Positions 33,650 to 45,521 of a stretch of 64,000 nucleotides of DNA are shown here, one piece after another. Origin of the DNA: Amborella trichopoda (lineage: Eukaryota > Streptophyta > Magnoliopsida > Amborellales > Amborellaceae); assembly GCF_000471905.2 (NCBI RefSeq), contig NW_006498233.1, positions 1,841,543-1,905,542 of the forward strand, in the 5' to 3' direction. The notes beneath the pieces were generated by a model. It was not told where the DNA came from. It saw only the letters and a list, made by a program, of their open reading frames with translations, and searched no databases. The position numbers and the translations under genes are program-made. The first letter of the stretch is position 1; the number at the start of each line of letters is the position of its first letter.

Positions 33650-34410
33650 AAATTTTCATACCTGATTGCTACACTTATATAACAGGACAATCTTTGATCT
33701 TGTGCCCCTATTTTCCACATTTGAAACATGCTCCAGTCTCCCAATAACAGGGTGTCAATCCATGCTTCTTTCCACATTTCTTACAAGGCTCTGATGGATT
33801 TTGAAATGATGTCAAGCTTGGCTTTTTGTTTACCCTTTCTGATTCTTTCTCTGGTTGCTATATATATGATGTGGATCTAAAATGACTTCTTTGGTTTTTC
33901 ATCTTTTTGAAATCTTCGCAATTTTTCTCAACAATTAGGGTTCGATCCACTATTTCAGCATAAGTTCCAAGTTCCAAGATTTAAGACGGATATTCTACTT
34001 CTGATGGCTGCTCTGAGGTCCCTTTCAAATTTTTTCCCCTTTCATGCTTTCATTGATGACCATATGTGGAGCAAACCTGGCCAATTCAGTAAAATTGGCC
34101 TCGTACTATGTTACAATCTCACTTCCCTGGACTAATTCCAGAAATTCCATTTCTGTTTTAACTCGAATAAAATATGGGAAGTACTTCTCATTGAATATCT
34201 CTTTAAATTCTTTTCAAGTCAATGGTTTATTTTCTAGGAGTATTACTCTTTTTGCCATCCGCCACCAGTGCTCTATTTCACCCTCCAACATAAAGGTTGC
34301 CAAAGTGACCTTTTTATCCTCAAGATATTCCATTACTTCGAATATTTTCTCTAGTTGCATAATCCATCATTCTGCTTCTAGTGGATCTACAGAACCTTAA
34401 AGGAAGGTGG
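33650..34410 (-). pseudogene. gag of element E
   Basis: The minus strand reads VDPLEAE.W, then MQLEKIFEVMEYLEDKKV, ATFMLEGEIEHWWRMAKR, FNEKYFPYFIRVKTEMEFLE, then ANFTELARFAPHMV. This is the capsid region of Del/Tekay-like chromovirus gag. A CCHC knuckle ACFKCGK(stop)GHKIKDCP ends it at about 33740-33690, with a stop inside the knuckle. At least four in-frame stops and frameshifts make it non-functional. The plus-strand frame 34044-34400 is its shadow. Confidence 0.82.
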
Positions 34411-34648
34411 GTTTAATTTCTTAGATTGTTCGATATTACACCCACTATATCCTGTAACTAATTACCTAGTTGGATTGTTGTTCTCCATCTAATGCTACAT
34501 AAAAACAACCATATCTTCCAAAGCTCTATGAATTTCCTCCATGCTAGCTCGACTTACACAAGACCTTGACATTGTAGTTATCTGTTCATACAATAAATAT
34601 GATTTAGAGCATATTCCTATGCAAATTTTCTAAGAACCCTAAACCTAT

Positions 34649-34660
34649 TGCTCGATACCA
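34649..34660 (-). other. PBS of element E
   Basis: TGGTATCGAGCA on the minus strand, close to the initiator-Met tRNA site TGGTATCAGAGC, four bases after the LTR end TGACA (34665). Confidence 0.72.
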
Positions 34661-34664
34661 TAAT

Positions 34665-37243
34665 TGTCACACCCCAAGCTTACTAATATTCCTGAAGTGT
34701 GGCATACTAATCTTAAGAACAAATAAATTCGAGGTTTACACTATATATATTGCTCCAAAACAAGTTTTTCCATTCCCAGGCTTTACAGACTTGTACAAAG
34801 TTTATTTCACAGCTTACACAAAAATATATATATATACATAGCATTGATAGTACAAAAGTTACAAGAGTGAATTTATCTATTACAAACTTCTTCAAAGCTT
34901 TTCCAGCTACTCCTTCAGAATTGTAAGGCCGCAATTTAAAAGAGGTCATAATAGTTTGATGAGTTTAACTACTCCGTAAGTTATCAACATAGTCCTAAAA
35001 ATAATCATGGTTGGAAGATATCAATTTTTTCTAAAGAATGTATATTAAAAACAATCTGAGGAAGAATTGCGAGCAAAAATATTTTTGGATAACAATTTCA
35101 CCTTCAGAAAAAGGGCAATTAATTATAATCCAAAAGATTGAAATGCATATAAACACTTTAACAAAAATATATAATTTAAAAGATTTCACAAAATACCCTA
35201 TTGGGGTCCCAAGTAGGTCACCTATACACCCCACCAGCGTCTTAATGGGTCCACTTAATCCCTACCGGCATCCCAAATAGGTCCACTTAATCCTTGTAGG
35301 TCCACTTATACCTCACTGGCATACCGGATGAGTCCACTTAATCGCTATCGGCATACCAGATAGGTCCACTTATACCTCACCGACAAACCGGGTGAGTCCA
35401 CTTAATCCCTACCGGCATCCCGAATAGGTCTACTTGTATACTTAAATTATCTTTGAAACTCTTATAACATCAGACAACAGCAATATCATATATTCAAAAT
35501 ATACTTGTAATCCTTAACATGAATTCACTTGAATCAATTTATACAATCACTTTCATTGAAATATTTGTAAGTAACTAGTCAAACATTTTGGCAATAATTT
35601 CTGAAAGGTAACATTTCCAAAGGATCTTCCTGAAATGTAACATGATAAACAGTCCATTATTAATAGAAGAGCTTTTAAGAGAATCCGAAGTTAAACACAA
35701 AAATGTCACAATTTTATTAAAAGACCTATTTTTCAAAACAATGAGGTCACTTACGCATAAAACTTGTAAAATAAAGATGATGGACTGACATATCACTATT
35801 TTATTAAAAACAAACCACTTTCAGGAAAATGGGATCACTTGCACATAAACCTTATAAAATAAAGATGTTGGATTGAAATATCACTATTTTATTGAAAACA
35901 TATTATTTTTCAAGAGGACGAGATCACTTACAAATAATACTTATAAAATAAAGATGTTGTATGGAGACTGACTATTTTTCAAGAGAATGCGATCAGTTAC
36001 CTTTATATATCACGAGATGGTTATGTTGTTACTACTGCTAGAGCAAGATTGGGATTATTGGCTTCCAGCTACAAGTGTGAGAATAATAGATCGATGAGTT
36101 TATATGGAGAGAAGGAGTATATAAAAATAGAATTTATTAATATTACTTTTAGGGAATAATATCATTTTTATAGGAATATTGTACTTATGACTATATCAAA
36201 AATATATGGTATGATACATAAGGAAAAATTAAAATTAATTTGTAAAGTTCAAATTTTTTGTATAAGATTGTGATTTTATCTATCATTTTATCCATATTCT
36301 AATTTATGACACATGGTCTCTACAAAATCACAATGTTATATACTATTTTTAATAAAATTATTATAATTTAAAGATAAAATTCGTTTTTAGTAATGATTGA
36401 TGATATGAATATTATTAAAGAGAATAATGATACTATAATTAATATTATGAGGGGAAAAGAGAGAAAAAATAAAATTCGTTTAACTATATTCTTTATATGA
36501 GAGGGGTAAAGAGAGAGAATAGATAATGTAGTATTATGAGGTGATGATAATATAATTAGAGAGAATATCATCATTATTAATATCATGAGTGGGGAAGAGA
36601 AAATAATGATTATGAGAGAATAATAATAATAAAAATAATAAGACGGAAAGAGTAAGAGGACTCACGTTGGAGAGAGAGAAGAGCTACTTGTTTGATGAGC
36701 TTGATGATAAGCTCCTGAGGAGAAGGAAGCCTTTTTGTAATGAGTGAGAACCCTTCTGCTTGTGAAACATTTTCAACCATGTGTCCCATAGAATTACACC
36801 ACATTCTTTTTTTGTTAATTTTCTTCTTAATGACACCTCACTCATTATAGTGACACCTCATGACACCTCACTACTTATTATTTCCTAATCATGACACCTC
36901 ACTACTCCTTAATGACAACTCCACATTCCTTGTTTTCCATATATGACAACTCAATATTCAATTTATTTATTATTTAAATGATTTTAACATATTAGGTTAA
37001 CGTAAAAGGATAACTTTGGTAATCCCATGGGTCCTTAATATTGTAATAGACTATCACTATATGTGTTATATTTTATTTACTTTCTATTCTATATTTTAAT
37101 CCAAAAGTTATTATTAAAAATTTTAAATATCATTATCAATTTTAAATATCATTATCTTAGACCGATATTATTAGTTTAGTCCGAAACTTTTATTCCAAGA
37201 ATTCAAATATTATTATTTTAGTTTTTAATTTCTGATCATTACA
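34665..37243 (-). repeat. 5' LTR of element E
   Basis: 2579 bp, TGTAATGATC to TGACA. It is roughly 90% similar by eye to the other LTR over aligned stretches (compare 36661-36760 with 33121-33220), so it is not a recent insertion. It contains a cluster of alternating GGTCCACTTAATCCCTACC and GTCCACTTATACCTCACC repeats at 35198-35432. Confidence 0.82.
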
Positions 37244-38559
37244 CCCTAATCCTTTTACAATTAGGCTTTGCATGTTTATATAGAATTGGTCCCAAACATG
37301 GGTGAATGCCCAAAAACTACCTGAAATTGAAGATAATTACAATTTAATTGAATTAAAAAAATTCTAAAAATGGGTGCAAAACGATTGTTTTGCCCCTGCC
37401 TAATAATGTGTGGAATTTCGCAACAGTCCCTGCTGCTGTCCAAGAACTTGCGTGATCTTCCATGATTGATCCGGGGTTGCTTTGATGCCTGTTTGATCAA
37501 AAGATGATTGTTTTCTTGTAGAGCTCGGCATGGCGATCAATTTGATAGCAACATCAAGTCATGAATCACGTTTTTAAGCCATGATCATTGAATCTTGAAA
37601 ACTTTGGATCGATAGTGCGCTCGTTCCTTGATGTTTTTCTTCTGTTTCTTCACCGAATTGCACTGAGCATGCCGTTACAATTGCATTGCAACAAACACAA
37701 CTCAATTTCCTGTCTAGATAAAGATTTTATTGTCTTGGGTTTTGGTCAGAATCTTGAAATCCGGTGGTCGAAATTTACAGTAGCTTCCACGCCTCCGTAT
37801 GTGAAATCCAAACGCTCGTTGTAAGCGGGGTTCGGGCCAAGGATAGCCTCGGACCTTCCGCACATAATGCAATTAGTTTTGCTATGATTGGGTATGTGAG
37901 CGTCGTGATTTTGGCGCTAGGGCGAGGGATGGTGCTGCTAAATTTTCTGCGACTTTCTTCATGGATAAGCAACTTCTCTCTAGTTTTTTTCCCTACTTGG
38001 GCATGGTCACGGGGCATACCACCTATCAAAAAGCTCGATGAGATGAATATGCTCACAAATTTTGAGTGTGATCGGATTTGGAATGAGTGAGATATAGGCC
38101 CCAAAAGTGGCTGCCCATTACTGTTAAAACAACCACCTTTAATGGTGTTTTGGTGTAGGGTGGCTACACGGGAATAGTGTGTGGCCTACCCCTTTCGGTA
38201 TTTTACCGATAACGTTGTCCTCGAGTGCCTGATTAAGTCAAAACTTGACCCCATAGGGGATTTCGACCGAGCCCGATCCAAAGGTAGTGGTCCCACTTCT
38301 GTTTGACACACCAAAAATATAGTTCTAGTTACGGGATCCATTTCAAGGTGCTAGAGGTCGATTTTACTGAAATTGTTTCTTTGTATTCACTACCTTAGAT
38401 ATATTTGATTACGATGAAACTTCGCAGGTAACCTTTTGAAGTTCTTATGAAGATCTTGACCAGTTTCGGGCCCATTTCAAGACTATCAAAATTTCTGCTA
38501 TATTTTGAGGCTTTATGGACCTGCTTCCTCTTTATTCCACATCAAAATATTTTCAAAGA
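37244..38559 (-). repeat. 3' LTR fragment of element C
   Basis: Matches 2412-3764 of the left Tat LTR in the same orientation. It starts TCTTTGAAAA (TG mutated to TC). It keeps U3 and the TATA box (37275-37284) and is cut by element E just downstream of the TATA box, so U5 and its array are missing. Confidence 0.85.
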
Positions 38560-38572
38560 GCTTGCCCCACCG
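38560..38572 (-). other. PPT of element C
   Basis: CGGTGGGGCAAGC on the minus strand directly before the LTR start. Same sequence class as 25474-25486. Confidence 0.6.
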
Positions 38573-38938
38573 AATGTTGAGCTTTGAGAGAAGCAAAAAG
38601 GACAACATTCAGAAAATTTCCTTTGGCTTTATTACTTTTTTCTTCCTAGCCAGCCACAAGACCACGTGAACGCCGAGGAGATTCACGCAATGCTGCAACT
38701 AAGATGCCTAGACTTTTCGATGCAATGTACAGGTCCATCAGTAGAGACTTTTGGGAGAAAAGGATTTTTTGAGGGATCTTGTCAATGACCTCACCCTCAA
38801 GGACTATTTGTGATTCTGAGCTGAGGATTTTTTTGGACCTCGTTAGTCAGAATCTAGCCCGTCTGGCAATTTAGTGCCATGGTGAAGGGAATTGTTCCCA
38901 TTTGGTCTGGGTTTCTTTGTCTTGGATAGATAGGCAAA

Positions 38939-39335
38939 GAGCCTTTAGTCGGTGATCATCTGCGTTGTGCACCAAATAATCCTTGGTGGGCAGGGTACCT
39001 CATTTTATCAAGGTGACCAACTTTGGGTATAACCCCTACCAACTGTTAGCAGTCTCAGGTAATACGTCTAAAGTCATGGCTGACTTAGCCTTCTTGGGGC
39101 ATCTTTGGTTTGTCGGAGTGACTTTCTTGTTTGTTTATTCTGGATGATCTGCTGAAGAGCCTTTGGTTGGTGCTCGTCTGCATCGTGCACCAATTATTCC
39201 TGAGCAGGTAGGGTACCTCAGTTTATCGAGGTGACCAGCTTTGGGTACAACCCCTACCCACTGTTGGAAATTTTGAGTAATAGGTCCAAAGTCATGCCTG
39301 ACTTAGCCATCTTGGGGCATCTCCGACATCTTTGG
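38939..39335. repeat. tandem duplication in the 3' noncoding region of C
   Basis: Two copies, 38939-39117 and 39157-39335 (offset about 218 bp), sharing GTGCACCAA, GGTACCTCA, ACCCCTACC and GACTTAGCC landmarks. No gene. The plus-strand frame 39231-39434 crosses one copy and is not convincing. Confidence 0.7.
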
Positions 39336-39509
39336 AGTGCATTGACTATCCTCTTGGGAATGATGCTCTTCTTCATGAGAGTTGTCTTGCCTTCTTGGCG
39401 AGTTTTCTGTCTTTCGAGTCCTTTTTATGAATAGACTAGGGCAATTAAAATCCTTTCCTTGAAGCTCATATTTTTGGATCCGGGTATTGTGGCACCAGGG
39501 ATTTTTCTT

Positions 39510-39845
39510 TTGAGTGTGGGCTAAAGGTGCCTGTAGAGGTGAACGTTGCATGAACCTGTTTATTGGCCCAAGCGTCCCTTGCGGATTTTCACTTGTACTT
39601 GGATTTTTGCCAACTTCTCTTTTATTTGGGGCTCTTTTACCCATGACCTTTTGGTCCACCCTTATTCTTCCATTTTTACTCACCATGCCCTTTCAAGTTT
39701 TCACCATGCCAGGGTTTTTATTTTCACGGAACTCTTTTGCTTATGGTTTCATGACCATGCCTGTCCATCATTTTTACTCATGGTGTTCCCTTATTTAGGT
39801 ATACACCATGCCTATTATATATTTTTTTATGTTTTTTTTTTGTGA
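39510..39845. repeat. GAGTAAAA tandem block, element C
   Basis: Inverted counterpart of 24430-24760. On the plus strand TTTTACTCAYSATG phrases recur. A 99-codon plus-strand frame (39546-39845) resembles the minus-strand frame at 24747-24286. Confidence 0.65.
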
Positions 39846-39849
39846 AGGC

Positions 39850-40660
39850 TTGTTTAGGGTCATGCCTTCGGGACCTATGCAAGTAGTTTAACGTCATTGT
39901 GGCCATGATGTGCACTATAGTTTAAGGTCATACAGTAGACCATGGTGGTGATGAATGGCAGTCTGTAGTGGCCATAGAGTGAGTATGGTGATGGTTTGAC
40001 TCACTTTGGGGAAATGGAATGAGGCTACCTGTGAAAGATGGATGATGTACGAAAGGTAGGTGAAAAATGGTGACCCACTAGCTTATGACGAGTATGGGTG
40101 GCGGGATGGTTCAACGTTTTGTGAGCACGTGTGAGACTTACTGGGTAATGATGATGATGAAATGAATGGATTCACTGGGGAGGTGAAGATAATGCGTGCA
40201 CACGAACTGGTCGGTGAGGGAAAATGTGCGTGAAAATGCATGCAAAAGGTGTGTATGCGTATGAGGGGGCAAGTTTAAAGTCATACCTTTGGGACTTGTG
40301 CAAAGCAGTTTAACGTCATGTGGCCAAGACGTGCACTATGGTTTAAGGTCATATAGCTTGGACCATGGTTATGCAATTTAAAGTCATACAACTAGAACCA
40401 TGCAGTTTAAGGTTGTGCAAATCGACCTCCACTATAGTTTAAGGTCGTATAGTTTGGACCCTAGTGCTAAGCCTTTTATCGTCATGTTGCCAGGACATGC
40501 ACTATGGTTTAAGGTCATATAGTTTGGACCTATGCAATTTAGGGTAGTGCAGCTAGATCTTCGCTATAGTTTATGGTCATATAGTTTGGACCATGCAATT
40601 TAGGGTTGTGCACCTGGACCAAAGCTATGTAGTTTAAGGTCATGTAGCCAGGACCGCAGT
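39850..40660. repeat. 3' region array 3 of element C
   Basis: CAGTTTAAGGTCATAYAG repeats with GGTC...GACC subunits, the inverted counterpart of 22690-24420. It is interrupted by a non-repeat block at 39960-40270, matching the 24000-24310 block in A. Confidence 0.8.
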
Positions 40661-41059
40661 GTGGGTCCCCATGTGGGTGACACTGCATGGGGAATAAGTT
40701 TCTAGATGAGAATCTGACTCCTTGGGGATAAAATGGTTAAGATCGGCAAGGGGCTCAGATGGGAAGACCGGCTACATTAGGGATAATGAGAATAGGTGTG
40801 GGTCCCTTATAGGTGAAAATGATACCCGACTCTTAGGTGTGAGGCAGACCCACTAGGGGTTGCAGTGGTAAAAATGACCCTAACTCTATTAAGGATAATG
40901 AGCTACGGTAAAAGTATGACTCCTACTGGGGATGAGAAGCCATGGCCTGAGTAGAACTACCTAACTACCACTCTGCTAGGCATAATAGGTCACGGTCAGA
41001 GTGAAACTCTACTGGGGATAACAATAGTAAGATGCGCACGGCTTTTAGCATGGGGCATG

Positions 41060-41430
41060 TGACAATGGACTGTTTAGAACATAACCGACATTGAGAATGT
41101 CCACCAATGTTCCTTCAACGCTCAACCGGAGCTGAGCCTTTTGAAAATGCATTCGGCACTGAGAACGTCCACCACTGTTCCTTGGACACTCAGCCGGCGC
41201 TGAGCCTTTTGAAAATGCAATCGGAGCTGAGAACGTTCCCCACTGTTCCTTGAACACTTAGTTGGCGTTTAGCCTTTTGAAAATGCAGCCGGCATTGAGC
41301 CTTTTGAAAATGCAGCCGACACTGAGAACGACCAACCATTGTCTCTTGAACACTCAGTTGGTGCTGGGTCGTTGAGAACACAGCCGGAACTGGGGTAACT
41401 GAAAACACAGCTGGCGTTAAGTGGTTTTAA
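41060..41430. repeat. 3' region array 2 of element C
   Basis: About seven units of roughly 55-65 bp with ACTCAGCCGGCGCTGAGC and CCTTTTGAAAATGCA phrases. The core CAGC-CGGCGCTG is the reverse complement of the AGCGCCGGTTG-type core in the LTR arrays. Predicted peptides here (41045-41508) are repeat translations. Confidence 0.78.
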
Positions 41431-42239
41431 CAACATACCCGGCGCTGGGCATGGATTAGTGTTCGGGCTCTGACTTAAGCTCGACTCAGTTCTGGTCTCT
41501 TGTTGCATAAAACTTCATGGGCGATGATAAAGCTTGCCGTGAGCCTCAGGTCCGAACCCAACCCGATACGACCCACTGACGTTTGGCCTCCTTGGACATG
41601 GCTGGGATTCCCAGTTTGCGAGGGGAATTTTGGGGGAGGATCCGCTTATATTAGGGCGTGACCCTCATTTTGACTGTGTTACCGAAGCTAAAAAAAAACT
41701 TAAGGCAAAAACTTTAACCGTGAGAAGGAAGTTTCTGGTGAGGGCTTTGGCAAACAAACAAGGGATTCCAATAAGAGTAAGCATGGAAGACTGTGCCTTG
41801 CAAGAGTTTGTGGGTCTGGGCAATGAAGCAACCAGGGAGTTTGGCAAAGTTTTGTCAAAGTTGTAGAGGCTAGCAGTGAGATCAGGGAGTTCATCGGGAA
41901 GCAGGGAAATTCGGCCATGGTTTTGTGAGTTCTGATGACGGGAAAAAATGCGACAGTGGCAGCAGTAGGCTGTCCAGGGGTTTTCACTAGTTTTCATGGT
42001 TTTCTGACGGGCGTAAGTACTTTCCCGGTGTATTGGGAAATGTTTCAGAGGTTTCCGGTATTGGAGGGGAGTTTCCGATGGGAATCCAAAGGGCGTAAGG
42101 AGACGGACAGTTACAAGAAGACGAATGATTTCCCTTGAGATTCGTGCAANCCTCGGGGAGGCGAAACACCTTAAGAGGAAAACAAGGAGTCTCGCAAATC
42201 GAGGGGGCATAGAAAACAAAGAGTCACACATTAGGAAAT

Positions 42240-42390
42240 GCAGCCAATGCTGACTTAAGATAATCGATCAGTGCTAGATGTTTTAAATGTACAGTCGGTG
42301 CTAACATAGCCGGCTTTGATCCTCAAGAAAGGCAGCCAGTGCTGGGAGACAGAAGCACAGTCGGCGCTGACTTCAGACGGCATTCTTTAG
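42240..42390. repeat. 3' region array 1 of element C (short)
   Basis: Four to five degenerate CAGTCGGYGCT(G/A)AC units. It directly precedes the ATG of the plus-strand ORF at 42394, as array 1 of element A precedes the antisense PMD gene. Confidence 0.6.
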
Positions 42391-42393
42391 TGC

Positions 42394-42717
42394 ATGGTCA
42401 ACATCATGGCCTACGCGGTGTTCCTCGCATGCGACATTGAGTCACATGTGGAGATTATTTCGAACGACGCTGACTTTGGTAGACAAAAGATGCTGACCAG
42501 TGGTAAGGACTGGCTTATGATGGTCGTTGGAAGTCAAGTCCTCCAGGATAACAACGAAGTCCCTATTGTTCTGTTGAAGGGCACCCACTATGAACAGGGT
42601 ATTCTCTCCATCATAGGCCAGCTCCTTGGCACAGAAGTCGTCTTTGTATGTTTGATATACTCATCAGATGAATTGAAGCTGACTCTGAAATGGTTGGCTT
42701 CCTCTTTTTGCCTGTAA
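42394..42717 (+). CDS. antisense ORF in element C, unknown product
   Basis: 107 codons on the strand opposite to the element, starting four bases after array 1 and followed by a 3' trailer with a duplicated TCAGATGAATTGAAG segment (42664-42770) and AATAAA at 43035-43040. The peptide (VFLACDIESHVEIISNDADF...KDWLMMVVGSQVL) shows no PMD signature and no domain that I recognise. It occupies the slot of the antisense PMD gene of element A. It could be a decayed end of another antisense gene, or chance. The 173-codon minus frame at 43109-42588 overlaps it and looks like a shadow of the trailer. Confidence 0.35.
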   Translation: MVNIMAYAVFLACDIESHVEIISNDADFGRQKMLTSGKDWLMMVVGSQVLQDNNEVPIVLLKGTHYEQGILSIIGQLLGTEVVFVCLIYSSDELKLTLKWLASSFCL

Positions 42718-43034
42718 CCATCCTCTTTGGTGACACTCGTCAGATGAATTGAAGTTGACTCTCCAAGTGGTTTTGCTTCTGCTTCAAGATGCGGGTGTTT
42801 CTTTGGTGGGTTTGCTTCTTCTTCGTGAGGAGAGCATTTCTTTGGGCCTGTAACCATCCTCTTATCCTCAGATGCAAGAACAGTACTACGTGTTTTGGTT
42901 TGTAACCGTTCTCTTATCCTTAGATATAAGAGAAACACTTTTGGTGTCAACTGTTCTCTTTTCGACAGATAGAAGAGACTTGTAAGCTCCCTAATAATGA
43001 GCTTTTTACTTGTAATGTAACTTCCTTTTACTGC

Positions 43035-43040
43035 AATAAA
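43035..43040 (+). terminator. poly(A) signal downstream of the antisense ORF of element C
   Basis: AATAAA about 320 bp after the ORF stop and 66 bp from the convergent pol stop at 43106. Mirrors the signal at 17491-17486 in A. Confidence 0.4.
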
Positions 43041-43105
43041 AAGATTTAAACTTTGTTTGGAATATCTTGCTTGCTTTTCATTGAGTCTCTTTTCTTGAAT
43101 ATGCA

Positions 43106-44381
43106 TCACGGATAATACTTCTTTAGGTATCGCCTTTTGATAGGGGGCATTGCCTCCTCTCCATTAGGATGTGCCAGTATGTAGGCTCCATTTGGCGAGA
43201 CCTTTTTTACTACAAAGGGACCTTCCCACTTGGGTTCAAACTTCCCCTTACGCTGGCCATGCATAACAATCAGCCTTTTGACAGCCAGAACTAGATCCCC
43301 ATGGGCGAATGAGTGGACTTTGACTGACTTGTCAAAAGCCCTCTACTTTCTCCCTTGGTTGAGTTCAAGGTTTTGCTGAGCCTCAAACCTCTTTTCATCG
43401 AGTGCATCCAATTCTTGTTATCGGAGTTTGACTCTCTCATATTTCGTTATTCCTTGATGTATAGCGACACACAATGAAGGGATTTGGATTTCAAGATGTA
43501 AAACTGCTTCACCCCCATAGATTGGGGAGTAAGGGGTAGAATCGGTGGCATTTCTTATGGTTGTGCGATAGGCCCACAAGGCTTCAGGAAGCTTCACGTG
43601 CCAATTCTTCCTCGTCTTTTATACCGATTTTGTAAAATGTTGCACAAGGTTTTATTGAAGCCTCAGCCAAGCCATTCGCTTGAGGGTGGAACATAGTCGA
43701 GTGCTTCCACTCGAACCTAAACTAGTTAACCAGGTGATCAATATGATGACTTCAAAATTGAGGGCCATTGTCAGATATAATCCGACCAGGCACTCCAAAC
43801 CGGTATATAATGTGATATCGAATGAAGTTGGCCATTGTTGTCCCAGGAACTTGCTTAAGGGGGATTGCTTCAGCCCACTTAGAAAAATAATTTGTTGCAG
43901 TTAGAGTAAAGACATGATTCATTGTCGAAGGAGGGTCAATAGGCCCTACAATATCCATACCCCATTATGAGAAGGGCCATGGTGCCACTGTAGGGTGTAA
44001 ACTCTCTGAAGGTTGATTAACAAGGCTTTAATGTATTTGGCACACTTGGCACTTTTTAGCATAGTTTAAGGAATCAGCAATCTTGAAAGGCCAATAATAC
44101 CCTAATCTGCATATCCGTTCATACAGTTTCGGACCAGACTGGTGTAGTCCACAAATTCCTAAGTGTACTTCTTTTAACACCTTATTTGCTTCTTGCACGT
44201 CCACACATCTAAGAAGAATACCATCAAATGACTCTCTGAAGAGAGCATCTCCTTCAAGGCGGGTATACTTGGCAGACATTCGACGTACACTGTTGCATTC
44301 AGCATGATCCTCTAGGAGCTTACCATGTTTTAGAAAACTAGTGATGGGCTCTCTCCAATCTTCTACCTGCTCAATTTCCAT
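43106..44381 (-). pseudogene. integrase, element C
   Basis: The N-terminal zinc-binding part is in 44381-44028: HLGICGLHQSGPKLYERI...YYWP...CQVCQIH gives the HHCC pattern. The catalytic core starts at 43958 with MDIVGPIDPP (first Asp) and reaches IISDNGPQF (second Asp, near 43760). The region of the catalytic Glu (43750-43640) is broken by stops and frameshifts. The C-terminal part (43600-43106) keeps ALWAYRTTIRNATDSTPYS and WEGPFVVKKV, then ends RRYLKKYYP. It would join the cDNA to host DNA in the nucleus; this copy is not intact. Confidence 0.85.
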
Positions 44382-44639
44382 GCATATTGGGTCAAAGAAC
44401 TCTGGTTCTTAGGTTTGAACCTTAGCTTCTTGACTCCGTGCCATTTCTTGTTCAGTCTTAATTACTTCTTTCGTTGATAGAAGTGCTTCGAATGGATAAG
44501 GAGGGCACTCAGGGAAGATATTTCTCTCATCATCCGCGTCTACCTCGGTTTTAAGTTCAATGTGTCTCCATTCTGCCACCCAAACAAGCGTGGGTCCTGA
44601 TGAGGATAATTGAATTTTAGCCCCGAGTTCTGCACTTGT

Positions 44640-44990
44640 GTTAGCCTACGAGTTTAGCCTCTTGGGGATGTGACTCAAGGATACATCCTCGTACTTGGCC
44701 ATATACGATTTTGCAATGTCGTGATAAGGCTTGAGAGTGTCTTTTCTCATGTCATAGATCCCTTTGAGCTGTTGAATAACCAACTCAGAGTCGCCATAGA
44801 TATTGAGCTGCTCCAAGTCTAGGTCAATGGCTATCCCCAACCAAATTATAAGGGACTGATATTCTGCCTCGTTATGAGAACCAGCCTCGACGAGGGAGAA
44901 AGAAAGTGGCAATACTCCTCCTTTTAGGGTTAGGAATACCACCCCGACACCTCATCGGTCTGATTGGAAGGTTCAGTCAAAGTACAATTC
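44640..44990 (-). pseudogene. second (archaeal-type) RNase H, element C
   Basis: The segment starts near GVGVVFLTLKGGVLPLSFSL and continues SHNEAEYQSLIIWLGIAIDL, then LNIYGDSELVIQQLKG, and ends VSLSHIPKRLNS. The E of NEAEY and the D of YGDSELV are the expected active-site residues. The first Asp strand (YFD.TFQSDR) contains stops. An extra RNase H between the normal RNase H and integrase is a marker of the Tat lineage. Confidence 0.82.
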
Positions 44991-45059
44991 CCACGCACAA
45001 GCAAGCCATGCACATAATACTTCTTCATCAGGGAGGTCGCTTGATAACGGGGATTCCGT

Positions 45060-45521
45060 CGGTACGGGATGTGCTGTGAGAAAATCAGCAAAGCCCTGGC
45101 CCTTGATGGCCTTTTATGGGAAATACGTAATGTCGAATTCCATCAGCAATAAGGCCCACTTAGCAAGGCATCCTGATAAGCATGGACATGTCATGAGAAA
45201 TTTTATACGATCTGCTTTGGATATGAGTTTCACTTCACGACTAAGCAAGTAGTGACGAAGTTTTTGTACTGCGAAGTTCAGGGCCAAGCACATCTTCTCT
45301 ATAGGGGGATAATTATTCTCGGCCCCTTACATCCTGTGGCTGAGATAATACAGTGCGGTCTCTTTTCCTTCGTCATTGTTCTGCACCAACAATGCACCAA
45401 GTGACTCGTCTGAAGCGATCACGAACAGGATGAGAGGTTTTCCCAACATCGATGTGGAACGTATTGGAGGATTGAGTAAATAATGCTTGATGTCATCAAG
45501 GGCCACCTGACATGCTTCATC
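45060..45521 (-). pseudogene. first RNase H, element C
   Basis: In pieces: FVIASDESLGALLVQNNDEGK, YYLSHRM, NNYPPIEKMCLALNFAVQKLRHYLL and GCLAKWALLLMEFDI, the standard gypsy RNase H after RT. Stops interrupt it at about 45330 and elsewhere. Confidence 0.78.

Larger units (their letters stand above)
30720..37243 (-). mobile_element. element E: gag-only LTR element, chromovirus-like (TR-GAG type)
   Basis: Two LTRs (34665-37243 and 30720-33618, the latter cut by the gap) flank only 1.05 kb. The interior has a tRNA-iMet-type PBS (34660 downward), a gag remnant and a PPT (33631-33619), with no protease, RT, RNase H or integrase. This architecture matches the class of gag-only terminal-repeat elements described in plants as TR-GAG. 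The element lies inside the 3' LTR of element C: 37244 onward continues the C LTR in register with 2412 onward in the left Tat LTR. Confidence 0.75.

Noticed and set aside
41665..42231. 188-codon minus-strand frame
   Set aside because: Contains the single N, lies in 3' noncoding spacer between arrays, and has no recognised motif or counterpart.
42588..43109. 173-codon minus-strand frame after integrase of element C
   Set aside because: It overlaps the pol stop and the duplicated trailer of the antisense ORF; lysine-rich, no domain, no counterpart in element A.
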